Positions 35,685-46,987 are shown, counted from the first letter of the stretch. The stretch: DNA of 64,000 bases from Mesorhizobium sp. (GCA_019635735.1 JAHBYX010000002.1:372001-436000), one strand, 5' to 3'. The notes: generated from the sequence alone by a model not told the origin. Program-made: numbers and translations.

Positions 35685-36056
35685 ATGGACGACGTTAAGA
35701 TTGGCGAGGTCTTGAAGCCGGTGGACGCGGACGAAACCGGCCGCCGCGAGAAGCGCGTGCGGCTCGAGTTCTGGCGCACCGCCAAGCGCGCCGCGCGCTA
35801 TGTGCCCTTCATGGACGAGCTTGTCGCCGCCTACTATTGCGCGCTCGATCCGAAGACGCCCTTCCGTGTCCGCGGCACGCTGCTCGCGGCCCTTGCCTAC
35901 TTCGTCCTGCCGCTGGATTTCATCCCCGACTTCCTCCTCGGCTTCGGCTTCACCGACGACGTGGCGGTGCTGACGGCTGCCATCACCGCCATCCGCGCGC
36001 ACATCAAGCCCGCGCACCGCACCGCGGCCAGGAAGGCGCTTGAGGAAGCGGAATAG
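35685..36056 (+). CDS. DUF1232 (YkvA) membrane protein
   Basis: 123 residues. The family core KTPFRVRGTLLAALAYFVLPLDFIPDFL is intact, with one or two hydrophobic segments. YkvA-family function is unknown. Separate ATG with an AGGA-type ribosome site. Confidence 0.9.
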   Translation: MDDVKIGEVLKPVDADETGRREKRVRLEFWRTAKRAARYVPFMDELVAAYYCALDPKTPFRVRGTLLAALAYFVLPLDFIPDFLLGFGFTDDVAVLTAAITAIRAHIKPAHRTAARKALEEAE

Positions 36057-36317
36057 GCCGCTGCCGCCGCCACCTCGGCTCGAAGGTCAAACTCTTGCCG
36101 CTTTCCTACCCTCTTTCGGGGGCAGGCAAAGGGCGCGGGGTTCGCTGTCGCATCGCATTCGCGCCGATGGAGCGCTCCGCACCGGGTTGGTCCGGAAACG
36201 GCAGGGTGGTAACCCTTTCGTAACCTGGATTTAATCAAATTGTATCAGATGCGTCGGCGACGGAACGATTTCCGGGGACGCGCTTCCGGCGTTCGGCACG
36301 AATTGCGGCAGGACAAT

Positions 36318-36824
36318 ATGCACAAGACACTCCCCATTCTGATTGCCGGCGCGATGCTCGCCGCGGGCGGTATTGCGCAGGCGCAGAACATCGCCAAGAT
36401 CGGCCAGAAGGGCGACTGGGCGCTCTATTCCTACAACGACGACAAGGGCAAGGTCTGCTACACGCTGACCATCCCGACCGACAAGCAGCCCTCCTCGCTC
36501 GACCACGGCAAGTCGATGTATTTCGTCGTGTCCCAGAAGCCCGGCCAGAACGTCTCCTTCGAGCCGCAGTTCAACGCATCCTACAATTTCCAGGAAAACT
36601 CCAAGGTCGAGGTGACGGTCGGCGACAGCAAGTTCGCCATGTTCACCAAGGGCAACCGGGCCTGGATGGAGAATGCGGCCGAGGAGCCGCAACTCATCGC
36701 CGCCATGAAGGCCGGCGCCGACATGAAGGTCGCTGCCAAGTCCGGACGCGGCAATCCGACCAGCTATGTCTTCTCGCTCAAGGGCATCTCGGCGGCTTTG
36801 ACCGAGATTTCGGCCTGCAAGTAA
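36318..36824 (+). CDS. Invasion-associated locus B (IalB) family protein
   Basis: 168 residues with a signal peptide (LPILIAGAMLAAGGIAQA). The mature part follows the IalB pattern: GDWALYSYNDDKGKVCYTL, then a beta-rich domain with MFTKGNRAWM, ending in a Cys (two Cys, probable disulfide). Periplasmic. Named from Bartonella; not evidence of invasion here. AGGA precedes the ATG. Confidence 0.9.
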   Translation: MHKTLPILIAGAMLAAGGIAQAQNIAKIGQKGDWALYSYNDDKGKVCYTLTIPTDKQPSSLDHGKSMYFVVSQKPGQNVSFEPQFNASYNFQENSKVEVTVGDSKFAMFTKGNRAWMENAAEEPQLIAAMKAGADMKVAAKSGRGNPTSYVFSLKGISAALTEISACK

Positions 36825-36846
36825 TCGGACGTTTTCGCGCATCCGG

Positions 36847-36874
36847 GCCGCCATCGTGACGGATGGCGGCTCTT
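36847..36874 (+). terminator. Terminator of the IalB gene
   Basis: 9-bp stem GCCGCCATC / GATGGCGGC with a 6-base loop, followed by TCTT, 22 bases after the stop. Confidence 0.7.
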
Positions 36875-36935
36875 GTGCTATCTGGCGCCGGACAGCGCGA
36901 GGACCTATCTCCGCGCAAACGGCAATTCGGCAGAC

Positions 36936-38177
36936 ATGGCAATCACGATCCTGAACGATACGCGGGTCGATCCGACCCCGGCGGCGACCGGCGCGTCAGC
37001 GCGTGCGGCGGTTGAGAAACCGTCGCTCGTCGGCATGTCGCGCGAGGAGATGGCGGATGCGCTGGTCGGCATCGGCGTGCCCGAGCGCCAGGCCAAGATG
37101 CGGGTCAGCCAGCTCTGGCACTGGCTCTACGTGCGCGGCGTCTCCGACTTCGGCCAGATGTTCAACATCTCCAAGGATCTGCGCGCGACGCTTGCAGAGC
37201 ACTTCACCATCGCCCGGCCCGAAATCGTCGAGGAGCAGATCTCGCAGGACGGAACGCGCAAATGGCTGTTCCGCTTTCCCGCGCGCGGCGCCGGCCGTCC
37301 GGTCGAGATCGAGACGGTCTACATTCCGGAAGAAGGCCGCGGCACGCTCTGCATCTCCTCCCAGGTCGGCTGCACGCTCACCTGCTCCTTCTGCCACACC
37401 GGCACGCAGAAGCTGGTCCGCAACCTGACCTCCGAGGAGATCCTCTCCCAGCTCCTCGTCGCGCGCGACCGCCTCGGCGACTTCCCCGACCGCGACACCC
37501 CGGCCGGCGCCATCGTCCCGGCGGAAGGCCGCAAGGTCTCCAACATCGTCATGATGGGCATGGGCGAGCCGCTCTATAATTTCGACAACGTCAAGAAGGC
37601 GCTGCTGATCGCCTCCGACGGCGACGGGCTGGCGCTCTCCAAGCGCCGCATCACCCTGTCGACCTCCGGCGTGGTGCCGGAGATCGTGCGCACCGGCGCC
37701 GAGCTCGGCGTCATGCTGGCGATTTCGCTGCATGCGCCGAACGACGACCTGCGCGACCTGCTGGTGCCGATCAACAAGAAGTATCCGCTCGCCGAACTGA
37801 TGGCCGCCTGCCGCGCCTATCCGGGCCTTTCCAATGCGCGCCGCATCACCTTCGAATATGTCATGCTGCGCGACGTCAACGATTCCATCGACGACGCCAA
37901 GGCGTTGATCAAATTGCTGAAAGGCATCCCGGCCAAGATCAACCTGATCCCGTTCAACCCCTGGCCCGGCACCAACTATCAGTGCTCGGAATGGGAGACG
38001 ATCGAGAAGTTCGCCGACTACATTAACGACGCCGGCTACGCCTCGCCGATCCGCACCCCGCGCGGCCGCGACATCCTCGCCGCCTGCGGTCAGCTCAAGT
38101 CCGAATCCGAGCGCATGCGCCGCGTCGACCGCCTCGCACTCGAAGCGATGATGATCGCGGGGCACGGCGAGGAGTGA
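36936..38177 (+). CDS. rlmN: Dual-specificity 23S rRNA/tRNA adenine C2 methyltransferase
   Basis: Radical-SAM enzyme methylating A2503 of 23S rRNA and A37 of tRNAs. 413 residues. The cluster cysteines are C146, C150 and C153 in GCTLTCSFC; the methylated Cys is about C384 near the C-terminus (LAACGQLK). The 30-residue N-terminal extension is variable in the family. Followed by two small membrane proteins, the first overlapping the stop. Confidence 0.95.
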   Translation: MAITILNDTRVDPTPAATGASARAAVEKPSLVGMSREEMADALVGIGVPERQAKMRVSQLWHWLYVRGVSDFGQMFNISKDLRATLAEHFTIARPEIVEEQISQDGTRKWLFRFPARGAGRPVEIETVYIPEEGRGTLCISSQVGCTLTCSFCHTGTQKLVRNLTSEEILSQLLVARDRLGDFPDRDTPAGAIVPAEGRKVSNIVMMGMGEPLYNFDNVKKALLIASDGDGLALSKRRITLSTSGVVPEIVRTGAELGVMLAISLHAPNDDLRDLLVPINKKYPLAELMAACRAYPGLSNARRITFEYVMLRDVNDSIDDAKALIKLLKGIPAKINLIPFNPWPGTNYQCSEWETIEKFADYINDAGYASPIRTPRGRDILAACGQLKSESERMRRVDRLALEAMMIAGHGEE

Positions 38178-38671
38178 GCCCGGCGCGCCGCATCGCGAGG
38201 ACGATCGCGGCGGTGGCGATGCGTGATCTCATTCCCTACGGACTTGCCTCGATCGTCGGAGCCCTCATCGTCGTCACGGGGGTATTGGTGAGGGAAGCCT
38301 ATCAGGGCAGGGCCTTCGGCTTCGACAATCTCGTGATCGCGGTATTCTACGGCAGCCTTGCGACTTTCGTGTTCGCCCTGCCCGCCTCGGCGGTCTTCAT
38401 CGCTGTCGGCGAATGGCGGAAATTTGGGACCCGGTATCACGTCGCGGCCGGCACGCTTGCGGCGACCCTGTCGTTTCTCGCCATCATGGGCGATGCGTTC
38501 GTCAACAGGCGCCGCGGCGATACCGTCCCCTTCCTCACGCCGGAGGACCAGATTATCCTCCTGTTCGTCGTTCTCGGCGGCGCGATCGCCGGCTTGATCT
38601 TCATCCAGGCGCGCCTGATGCTTGTCCGGGCTCTCGGCGATCTGGCATTCCCTCGTTCGACAGGTCGGTAG
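38174..38671 (+). CDS. Small multi-pass membrane protein, unknown function
   Basis: 165 residues from a GTG overlapping the rlmN stop by four bases (GTGA). Four membrane helices with a basic N-terminus and a conserved-looking charged loop [16 protein letters not shown]. Not recognised. The next gene codes a similar-sized membrane protein, and both follow rlmN closely. Confidence 0.7.
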   Translation: MSPARRIARTIAAVAMRDLIPYGLASIVGALIVVTGVLVREAYQGRAFGFDNLVIAVFYGSLATFVFALPASAVFIAVGEWRKFGTRYHVAAGTLAATLSFLAIMGDAFVNRRRGDTVPFLTPEDQIILLFVVLGGAIAGLIFIQARLMLVRALGDLAFPRSTGR

Positions 38672-38678
38672 TGGCGGC

Positions 38679-39185
38679 ATGATCCTTTTCCTGCGAATCC
38701 TCGGCCAGCTCTTTCTGATACTGTTCGGCTATGCCGCCGCCTCGCTCGTCGCCAGCATGTTCTTCCACCTGCTCTTTCTCGGCATCGACGGGCTCGACCC
38801 GCGCGATGTTCCGCCCGTGGTGATGGGCACGGTCTTCGTGACCGTTCCGATCGTCGCCTTGTTCATTTCCTATTTCGCCTTCCTGCCCTCCGCAATTCTC
38901 GTCGGCCTCGGCGAAATCATCGGCGCGCGGGACTGGCCTTTCTATGCGGTCGGCGGAGGCATGGTCGGCGCGTGCGTCATCGGTCTGTTCTGGACCTGGA
39001 CTCCCTCCTTCGCCCCCGGGCCCGAAGCTGCACCGCCCGGCGAGCCCTTTCTCGGCGATCCCTACGTTCTCGCCGCGCTGGTCTGCACCGGCATGGTCGG
39101 CGGCATCGCCTACTGGGCGGTGGCCGGGCGGCTGGCCGGGGGCTGGAAGACCGTCGCTACCTTGCCTGCGCGGTCAGGATCTTGA
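38679..39185 (+). CDS. Small multi-pass membrane protein, unknown function
   Basis: 168 residues, about four to five membrane helices. It starts 8 bases after the previous gene and resembles it in topology (helix pair, loop, helix pair), so the two may be related or form a complex. The 3' end overlaps the convergent LysE gene by 29 bases. Confidence 0.7.
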   Translation: MILFLRILGQLFLILFGYAAASLVASMFFHLLFLGIDGLDPRDVPPVVMGTVFVTVPIVALFISYFAFLPSAILVGLGEIIGARDWPFYAVGGGMVGACVIGLFWTWTPSFAPGPEAAPPGEPFLGDPYVLAALVCTGMVGGIAYWAVAGRLAGGWKTVATLPARSGS

Positions 39186-39804
39186 GCGCGAAGGCCGAGA
39201 ACACGCCGGCGAACAGATAGTCGATCGCCCGCGTCGCGCGCGGGCTCTTCCTGAGCAGGCCCGAGAACCCGTCCGCCGCCAGCACCATCGGCACGGTGAC
39301 CGGCAGCGACACCGCGATGAACATGAAGCCAAGGAAGAACAGCTTCGCGGCCGCATGCGGGTCCTCCACCGACACGAACTGCGGCAGGAAGGTCATGAAG
39401 AACAGAATGATCTTGGGATTGAGCAGGTTGATGCCGATACCGGTCGCCCAGTTCTGCACGAGCGAGTGCTGCGGTCCGGCCTTCTTCTCCGGCGAGAACG
39501 CCGAGCCCTTCCGGATCGCCTGCCAGGCCAGCCAGACGAGATAGCCGGCGCCGAACACCTTCAACACCAGGAAGGCCTGCGGCGACGCGACGATCAGCGC
39601 CGACAGCCCGAAGGCGACCATCGTCGTGTGGATCAGGCAGCCGGTCAGTGCCCCCGCCATGCAGGCGAGCCCCGCCGCGCGCCCCTCCGACAGCGCCCGC
39701 CCGACGAACAGCGTCATGTCGGGTCCGGGTGTGATGGCGATGATCACCGTCGCCACGGCGAACTGGGCGAGGATCGTGGCATCGGGGACGAGAGTTGAAA
39801 GCAT
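39157..39804 (-). CDS. LysE/RhtB-family amino-acid exporter
   Basis: 215 residues, six membrane helices. Family features: ITPGPDMTLFVGRALSEGRAAG and WATGIGINLLNPKIILFFMTFLPQFV. Substrate unknown (amino acids or related). Divergent from the TRAP transporter operon. Confidence 0.93.
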   Translation of the reverse strand: MLSTLVPDATILAQFAVATVIIAITPGPDMTLFVGRALSEGRAAGLACMAGALTGCLIHTTMVAFGLSALIVASPQAFLVLKVFGAGYLVWLAWQAIRKGSAFSPEKKAGPQHSLVQNWATGIGINLLNPKIILFFMTFLPQFVSVEDPHAAAKLFFLGFMFIAVSLPVTVPMVLAADGFSGLLRKSPRATRAIDYLFAGVFSAFALKILTAQAR

Positions 39805-39894
39805 CGGGGGTCTCGGCGATCGGTCACGGCAAGCCGTAGCCCAACGGCCGCCGCGGTGAAAGCCGTCGGCCGACATTTCGGCGCCCGCGAAGTA

Positions 39895-39967
39895 TTGCAC
39901 CGCACAATCCAAACCGTGCAATGCACAAGTTCCGGTTCGACGAACGTTGTATGCAGATTGCCTACAA
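39895..39967. promoter_or_regulatory. Two operator-like inverted repeats upstream of TRAP genes
   Basis: TTGCAC...GTGCAA (39895-39921, 15-base spacer) and TTGTA...TACAA (39947-39967, 11-base spacer) lie about 85-155 bases before dctP. They could bind a dimeric regulator such as a GntR-type protein. No regulator gene is adjacent. Confidence 0.35.
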
Positions 39968-40050
39968 ACGCTTGCAACACATGACAATTGCCATATTCTT
40001 TCTCCGCACAAAGCCGACTGGGCTAAGAAAAACAAACGGGAGGAATGAAC

Positions 40051-41163
40051 ATGAGAAAGGAATTCTCGCGCCGCCGGTTTCTTGCCGGCACGGGCGTCGC
40101 AACTGCCGCGGTCGGCACGCTCGCCGCTCCCGCGGTGCTGGCGCAGGCCCCCAAGACATTGAAGATGCAGTCGTCCTGGCCGGCGTCGGACGTCTTCCAG
40201 GAGATGGCCGGCCAGTACAAGGAGCGCGTCGAGGCCATGTCCGGCGGACGCCTCAAGATCGACCTCCTGCCGGCCGGCGCCGTCGTCGGCGCCTTCCAGG
40301 TGCAGGACGCCTGCCATGACGGCACGATCGATGCCGCCCACACGGTCCCGGTCTACTGGTACGGCAAAAACAAGGCTGCGTCCCTGTTCGGCACCGGCCC
40401 GGTCTTCGGCGGCGACGCCAACCAGATGCTCGCCTGGTTCTACAAGGGCGGCGGCGAGGCGCTCTACAACGAGCTGACCCAGCAGGTCCTCGGCTTGAAC
40501 ATCGTCGGCTTCCTGGGCACCGGCATGCCGGCCCAGCCGCTCGGCTGGTTCAAGAGCGAGATCACCGACGCCTCCCAGCTCCAGGGGCTGAAATACCGCA
40601 CCGTGGGCCTGGCGGCCGACCTCTTCCAGGCGATGGGCGCTTCGGTCGCCCAGCTGCCCGGCGGCGAGATCGTGCCGGCAATGGAACGCGGCGTTATCGA
40701 CGGGTTCGAGTTCAACAACCCGACCTCCGACATGCGTTTCGGCGCGCAGGACGTCGCCAAGAACTACATGCTCGCCTCCTACCACCAGGCCTCGGAGTCC
40801 TTCGAGTACATCTTCAACAAGGACACGTTCGACGATCTCGAACCCGACCTGCAGGCGATCCTGAAGCACGGCGTCGAGGCTACCCACCTCGCCAACTACT
40901 CGCTGGCGATGGACCAGTATTCGGCCGACCTGCAGAAGCTCGCCAAGGAAAACGGCGTCAACGTCAAGCGCACGCCGGACTCCGTTCTCGCCGCGCAGCT
41001 CGAGGCCTGGGACAAGATCATGCCCGCGCTCGAGGCAGACGCCTATTTCAAGAAGGTGGTCGACAGCCAGAAGGCCTTCTGCGAGCGGGTGGTCTACTTC
41101 ACGCTCCTCGCCTCGCCCGACTACAAGCTGGCCTACCAGCACTACTTCCCGGGCAAGCTCTGA
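40051..41163 (+). CDS. dctP: TRAP transporter solute-binding protein (DctP), Tat-exported
   Basis: 370 residues. A twin-arginine signal SRRRFLAGTG is followed by AAPAVLAQ, so it is exported folded. The periplasmic ligand-binding domain resembles mannitol/chloroaromatic-type DctP proteins. Two ATGs are possible; GGGAGGA abuts the first and lies six bases from the second, so the second is chosen. Ligand unknown. Confidence 0.93.
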   Translation: MRKEFSRRRFLAGTGVATAAVGTLAAPAVLAQAPKTLKMQSSWPASDVFQEMAGQYKERVEAMSGGRLKIDLLPAGAVVGAFQVQDACHDGTIDAAHTVPVYWYGKNKAASLFGTGPVFGGDANQMLAWFYKGGGEALYNELTQQVLGLNIVGFLGTGMPAQPLGWFKSEITDASQLQGLKYRTVGLAADLFQAMGASVAQLPGGEIVPAMERGVIDGFEFNNPTSDMRFGAQDVAKNYMLASYHQASESFEYIFNKDTFDDLEPDLQAILKHGVEATHLANYSLAMDQYSADLQKLAKENGVNVKRTPDSVLAAQLEAWDKIMPALEADAYFKKVVDSQKAFCERVVYFTLLASPDYKLAYQHYFPGKL

Positions 41164-41172
41164 CGTCATCGC

Positions 41173-41195
41173 GGCGGGGCGCTTGCCGCCCCGCC
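41173..41195 (+). promoter_or_regulatory. Stem-loop between dctP and dctQ
   Basis: 9-bp stem GGCGGGGCG / CGCCCCGCC with a 5-base loop, 10 bases after the dctP stop. Such hairpins may raise binding-protein mRNA above the permease mRNA. Confidence 0.6.
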
Positions 41196-41227
41196 GTCAC
41201 GCCACCCGCCGCATAGGGAACTGGGGC

Positions 41228-41836
41228 ATGCAGGGCTACATTCGATTCGCCGACGAACTGTCGGCCTGGTTCGGCAAGGTCTTCGCCTGGTCGATCATGG
41301 TGATGACGCTGGGCATCGGCTACGAAGTCGTCGTCCGCTACTTCTTCCGCGCGCCCACGCCGTGGGCCTTCGACCTCAGCTACATGCTCTACGGCACGCT
41401 GTTCATGATCGCCGGCGCCTACACGCTGTCGCGCGACGGCCACGTGCGGGGCGACTTCGTCTACCGGCTCTGGGCGCCGCGCACCCAGGCCACCGTCGAG
41501 ATGGTCCTCTATTTTCTCTTCTTCTTTCCCGGCATCCTGGCGCTGATCTTCGCCGGCTGGAAATATGCCGGCCGTTCCTGGTCCTATCTCGAAGTCTCGT
41601 CCAACAGCCCGGCTGGCATTCCCATCTACCAGTTCAAGTCGGTGATCGTGGTCGCCGGCATCCTTCTGTTCCTGCAGGGCATCGCCCAGGTGTTCCGCTG
41701 CATCCTTTGCATCCGCACCGGCCAGTGGCCGCCGCACGCGCAGGACGTCGAGGAACTGGAAAAGGTTCTGCTCCAGTCCGTCGCCGGCGAACGAGGCGAG
41801 GCGGGCGCCGAGAGCCACGCGGGAGAACGCACATGA
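41228..41836 (+). CDS. dctQ: TRAP transporter small permease (DctQ)
   Basis: 202 residues, four membrane helices. RYFFRAPTPWAFDLSYMLYG and LSRDGHVRGDF are typical of the mannitol/chloroaromatic subgroup. Start MQGYIRF fits; overlap ATGA with dctM. Confidence 0.92.
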   Translation: MQGYIRFADELSAWFGKVFAWSIMVMTLGIGYEVVVRYFFRAPTPWAFDLSYMLYGTLFMIAGAYTLSRDGHVRGDFVYRLWAPRTQATVEMVLYFLFFFPGILALIFAGWKYAGRSWSYLEVSSNSPAGIPIYQFKSVIVVAGILLFLQGIAQVFRCILCIRTGQWPPHAQDVEELEKVLLQSVAGERGEAGAESHAGERT

Positions 41837-43254
41837 CCGAACCCCAGGTCGCGGTCGGCATGCTGCTGATCCTCATCCTCGCCATCTTCCTCGGCTTTCC
41901 CGTCGCCTTCACGCTGATGGCGCTGGGCGTGGCCTTCGGCTACTACACCTATTTCGACGCTGACCGTATGTGGCGCACCTACGATCGCGCAGTCGAGAAC
42001 GGTGCCGATTCCTGGACCCTTCTCGAGACGTGGGTCGGCGGCCTGTTCAACAACCGCATCTTCGACCTGTTCGTGAACCAGACCTTCTCGGTCATGTCGA
42101 ACGACGTGCTGACCTCGATCCCGCTCTTCCTGTTCATGGGCTACCTGGTCGAGCGCGCCAACATCGTCGACCGGCTGTTCACCACGCTCTACATCGCCAC
42201 CCGCCGCCTGCCCGGCGCCATGGCGGTGGCCGCCCTCGTCACCTGCACCCTGTTCGCGACGGCCACCGGCATCGTCGGCGCCGTGGTCACGCTGATGGGC
42301 CTTCTCGCCCTGCCGGCCATGCTCAAGGCCAGATACGACGTCAAGTTCGCGACGGGAGTGATCTGCGCCGGCGGCACGCTCGGCATCCTCATTCCGCCCT
42401 CCATCATGCTGATCGTCTATGCCGCCACATCAGGCGTCTCGGTGGTCCGCATGTATGCCGCGGCACTCCTGCCCGGCCTGCTGCTCGCTGGCCTCTATCT
42501 TCTCTACGTCGTCACCCGCGCGATGCTTAACAAGGATATTGCGCCCCGACCGCGCGAGGAGGACGTCGGCGACTACACCACCGGCCAGGTGGCCTGGATG
42601 ATGTTCACCTCCTTCGTGCCGCTCGCCTTCCTGATCTTCGCCGTGCTCGGCGCCATCCTGTTCGGGCTGGCGACGCCGACCGAAGCGGCCGCGATCGGCG
42701 CGCTGGGCGGGTTCGTCCTGGCGGTGGCCTACCGGGCGCTCACCTGGCAGCGCCTGAAGGAGTCCGTCTATCTCACCGCCCGCACCTCGGCGATGGTCTG
42801 CTGGCTCTTCGTCGGCTCGGCCACCTTCGCCTCCGTCTTCGCCTATCTCGGCGGCCAGCAGATGATTTCGGATTTCGTCACCGGCCTCGACATGTCGCCG
42901 CTGATGTTCCTCATCGTCGCCCAGCTGATCATCTTCCTGCTTGGCTGGCCGCTGGAATGGACCGAGATCATCGTCATCTTCATCCCGATCTTCCTGCCGC
43001 TGCTTCCGCATTTCGGCATCGATCCGCTGTTCTTCGGCATCCTGGTGGCGATCAACCTGCAGACGGCCTTCCTGTCGCCCCCGATGGCGATGTCGGCCTA
43101 CTATCTCAAGGGCGTCTCGCCGGCGCACGTGCAGATCGCCGACATCTTCAGGGGCATGATGCCCTATATGGGCATCGTCGTCCTCTGCATGGTCCTGATC
43201 TACGTCTTCCCAGACATCGCCTATTTCCTGCCCAACCTTCTGTACGGGAACTGA
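41833..43254 (+). CDS. dctM: TRAP transporter large permease (DctM)
   Basis: 473 residues, about 12 membrane helices. Contains the conserved GGTLGILIPPSIMLIVYA loop and ATPTEAAAIGALG. Sodium-driven secondary transporter for an organic acid-like solute; substrate not defined. Coupled to dctQ by ATGA. Confidence 0.95.
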   Translation: MTEPQVAVGMLLILILAIFLGFPVAFTLMALGVAFGYYTYFDADRMWRTYDRAVENGADSWTLLETWVGGLFNNRIFDLFVNQTFSVMSNDVLTSIPLFLFMGYLVERANIVDRLFTTLYIATRRLPGAMAVAALVTCTLFATATGIVGAVVTLMGLLALPAMLKARYDVKFATGVICAGGTLGILIPPSIMLIVYAATSGVSVVRMYAAALLPGLLLAGLYLLYVVTRAMLNKDIAPRPREEDVGDYTTGQVAWMMFTSFVPLAFLIFAVLGAILFGLATPTEAAAIGALGGFVLAVAYRALTWQRLKESVYLTARTSAMVCWLFVGSATFASVFAYLGGQQMISDFVTGLDMSPLMFLIVAQLIIFLLGWPLEWTEIIVIFIPIFLPLLPHFGIDPLFFGILVAINLQTAFLSPPMAMSAYYLKGVSPAHVQIADIFRGMMPYMGIVVLCMVLIYVFPDIAYFLPNLLYGN

Positions 43255-43257
43255 GAG

Positions 43258-43428
43258 ATGGCAACCTCACGCGCACTGGCTCTCCTCGCCTTCGCCGCGT
43301 TTCTGATCTTCTTCGGCGTGGTGCTCGTGAAGGTGCCGCGCGTCGACCTGAGCGTCGCCATCCTGATCGGGCTCGCCCTCGCCGGCTACGACCTGTGGAC
43401 ACAGCTCGGTCCGGGCCGTCGGCTCTGA
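43258..43428 (+). CDS. Small membrane protein at the end of the TRAP operon
   Basis: 56 residues, two hydrophobic segments (LALLAFAAFLIFFGVVLV and VAILIGLALAG). Starts three bases after the dctM stop, so surely co-transcribed. GAGAG precedes the ATG. No family recognised; may be an accessory subunit. Confidence 0.65.
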   Translation: MATSRALALLAFAAFLIFFGVVLVKVPRVDLSVAILIGLALAGYDLWTQLGPGRRL

Positions 43429-43435
43429 CCCCGCC

Positions 43436-44380
43436 CTACTGCTCGTCCTGAGCGGAAGGCTCTTCCGGGCCGCTCGCCACGGCGCCGCCCTCGGACACCG
43501 CGTAGCCATCGCCGCCCCATGCCCACAGCACCTCGTCGCCGCCGCCCTTCTTGGGCAGCGCGATGAGGTTCGGCCATCCGTCGACCAGCGTGTTGGTGTC
43601 GAGATAGAGCTCGGCGCCTTCGGTGTCGTAGACCTGGGTCCATTCCGTCGCGTCGGAGAGGCGGGCGAAGGCCGCGGCGTTGCAGCCCGACGCGCCGTAA
43701 TACCAGGACGAGCCGCACAGTTCGACGAACAGCAGGCTGCGACCGTCCGGCATCACCGACTTGGCCGCCGAAACGATCGGCTCGGATGATGTCGCCTGCC
43801 TGAACAGCCCGATCTCGTCCTTGCGAAGCTCCTTGGCCTCCAGCAGATAGGAACTGTAGGGTGTGAGCCCGATGCGCTCATAGCCGGACATGTCCCGCTT
43901 CGAGCAGAACGGTTCCGCCGCCTCGATCGCAACCTTCGACCCGCGCAGCGGGAACACCGCCTCGAGCGCCGGCTCCGTGCCCTCGATCGTGATCTTCGCC
44001 CGCGTGCCCGCCTTGATCGGCGCGATCGCAAGACCGGCCACCGGAACGGAAAGCCCGCCATTCTCGGCTTGCGCGTTGGCTTCGAACACCTGCCCGCCGA
44101 CGAAGAGCTTCGCGGCCATCTCCCCTGGCCGGGCGGCGGCGTCCGGGGCAAGCGTCAGCGCGAGCGACCATTTCTGCTCGGCGCAGCGAAGCGAGGCGCC
44201 GGCGATGCCCTTCGCCTGAAGCGGATCGGGAAGCGCAATCGCGGCTTCGCCGGCGACCGGCTCCCACCGGTCCGCGGCGAGCGCGAGCGACGGCCAGCCG
44301 CAGGCAGCCGCAAGCGCTGCCGCGCCGAGCCGTTTGCGCAGGAGCGAGCCGGTGACCTCCTCGGCGGCGTGTCTTTGCAT
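43436..44380 (-). CDS. Putative secreted protein of unknown function
   Basis: 314 residues with a signal peptide ([18 protein letters not shown]). The C-terminal part has [19 protein letters not shown] and [20 protein letters not shown]; five Cys in the mature part. No family recognised. Convergent with the TRAP operon and divergent from argG. Confidence 0.72.
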   Translation of the reverse strand: MQRHAAEEVTGSLLRKRLGAAALAAACGWPSLALAADRWEPVAGEAAIALPDPLQAKGIAGASLRCAEQKWSLALTLAPDAAARPGEMAAKLFVGGQVFEANAQAENGGLSVPVAGLAIAPIKAGTRAKITIEGTEPALEAVFPLRGSKVAIEAAEPFCSKRDMSGYERIGLTPYSSYLLEAKELRKDEIGLFRQATSSEPIVSAAKSVMPDGRSLLFVELCGSSWYYGASGCNAAAFARLSDATEWTQVYDTEGAELYLDTNTLVDGWPNLIALPKKGGGDEVLWAWGGDGYAVSEGGAVASGPEEPSAQDEQ

Positions 44381-44595
44381 CGAACTCCACCCCTCTAACG
44401 GCAGGCAGGTGCAATCGCGGATTGCAGCACGAATCAAAAGCGAATGTATTCGAGAGCCGGCAGCCGGCAAAAGCAAATCACTCCGGCGAGAGATACTTGG
44501 CGGCTGCACGGCTTGCCGCCCCCGGCTTTCCTGCTAAAAGGACGCGCGAAACGCGGGCTTTTCCCGCGGCGCCAGCACATCTGACAGGACCGGCA

Positions 44596-45819
<1,224 letters not shown>

Positions 45820-45855
45820 TACCCTTAGCGCAGGGGCGGACTTACCTCCTCACGG

Positions 45856-45964
45856 CGTCATCCTCGGGCTTGTCCCGAGGATTTACTGCCGCCTACGGAT
45901 AAGACGACCCGGTCACAGGCTGGTCAACGTCGGTGGATCCTCGGGGGACAGCCCGAGGATGACG
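45856..45964. repeat. Palindromic repeat, CGTCATCCTCGGGC family
   Basis: 109 bases with perfect 14-bp inverted ends CGTCATCCTCGGGC / GCCCGAGGATGACG and an inner TGTCCCGAGGAT pair. Related elements at 55086-55189 and 58591-58698. Between convergent argG and the transglycosylase gene. Confidence 0.88.
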
Positions 45965-45979
45965 AAGAACATCCTTGCC

Positions 45980-46774
45980 TCACTCCGCGTCGATGGCATC
46001 CGCCATGATGATGATCGCCTGCTGGTAGACCGAGGCCGAGTTCCAGCCCGCGATCGCGCCGCGGTTGGCGCTTGCCGGACCGCCGCGATAGCCGTGCCCG
46101 CGCAGGAAGTTGGCCGTCGACGCGAGCGCCGTCGCTTTGTCCTTCAGGTTCATGCTGCCGACGCCGAAGTTCAGCACGTTGCCCGGCAGGAACTGGGTGT
46201 GGCCGATTTCGCCGTGTGCCGCGCCCACCGAACTCGCGCTGAGGACACCTCGGTCGACAAGCTTCAGCGCCGCAAGGGCGTGCGGGTTGAAGAAGTCTGG
46301 CCGACGGCAGTCATAGGCGAGCGTGACGATCGCCGAGATGGTGTTCTGGTTCCCCATGAAGCTGCCGAAGCCGGTCTCCATGCCCCAGATGGCGAGCAGC
46401 GGACCGGCGGGCACGCCGTAGCGCCGCTCGATATCCGCAAACATTGCCGCGTTCGCCTTCTTCAGCGACCGTCCCTTCGAGATGATGGTCGCGCCGCCGC
46501 GGCGCTTCATGAACGAGTTGACGTCGCCGCTGAAGGCTTTCTTCACGGCGCGGTCGACCTTGATCGTCGCGGTCGCATATTTGGCGCTGGCGAGAGCCTG
46601 GAGGCCCTTGTTCTTCACGCCCGCCGCCTTGGCCTGCTGAGCGAAGGATTGCTTCCAGGCTTCGAACCCGCTGCCGTCCTTGCCGCAGCTCGCGGCGCTC
46701 GCCGCTCCTGCGCTCAAGCCCAATGCAACCACAATGCCCGAAACAAGCTTCGCGCCCCGCGCAAGAAACGCCAT
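45980..46774 (-). CDS. Lytic murein transglycosylase (MltB/SltB family)
   Basis: 264 residues, signal peptide ending near 27. Catalytic Glu E133 in IWGMETGFGSF; GHTQFLPGNVLNFG and FLRGHGYRGG are family blocks. Cleaves peptidoglycan glycan strands. No C-terminal peptidoglycan-binding domain. GGAGAG four bases upstream supports the ATG. Confidence 0.92.
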   Translation of the reverse strand: MAFLARGAKLVSGIVVALGLSAGAASAASCGKDGSGFEAWKQSFAQQAKAAGVKNKGLQALASAKYATATIKVDRAVKKAFSGDVNSFMKRRGGATIISKGRSLKKANAAMFADIERRYGVPAGPLLAIWGMETGFGSFMGNQNTISAIVTLAYDCRRPDFFNPHALAALKLVDRGVLSASSVGAAHGEIGHTQFLPGNVLNFGVGSMNLKDKATALASTANFLRGHGYRGGPASANRGAIAGWNSASVYQQAIIIMADAIDAE

Positions 46775-46987
46775 GTATCTCTCCAAACCCGTGATTCCGC
46801 TGTTTTCTGCCATCATGAACCTGATTTGTCACCGTTAAGATGGAGTTGCGGCCATTCAATGTCGCGTTATCGCGCGTCTGTTTCAGCGGTGTTACGCAGC
46901 GCTACGCCGTCGCCGCCGCTGCTGGCCGGAACATTCTCCCCCGCTCCCCGTTTGCCGCTCCGAAGGGGTAATCCAAAGGAGAGAATG

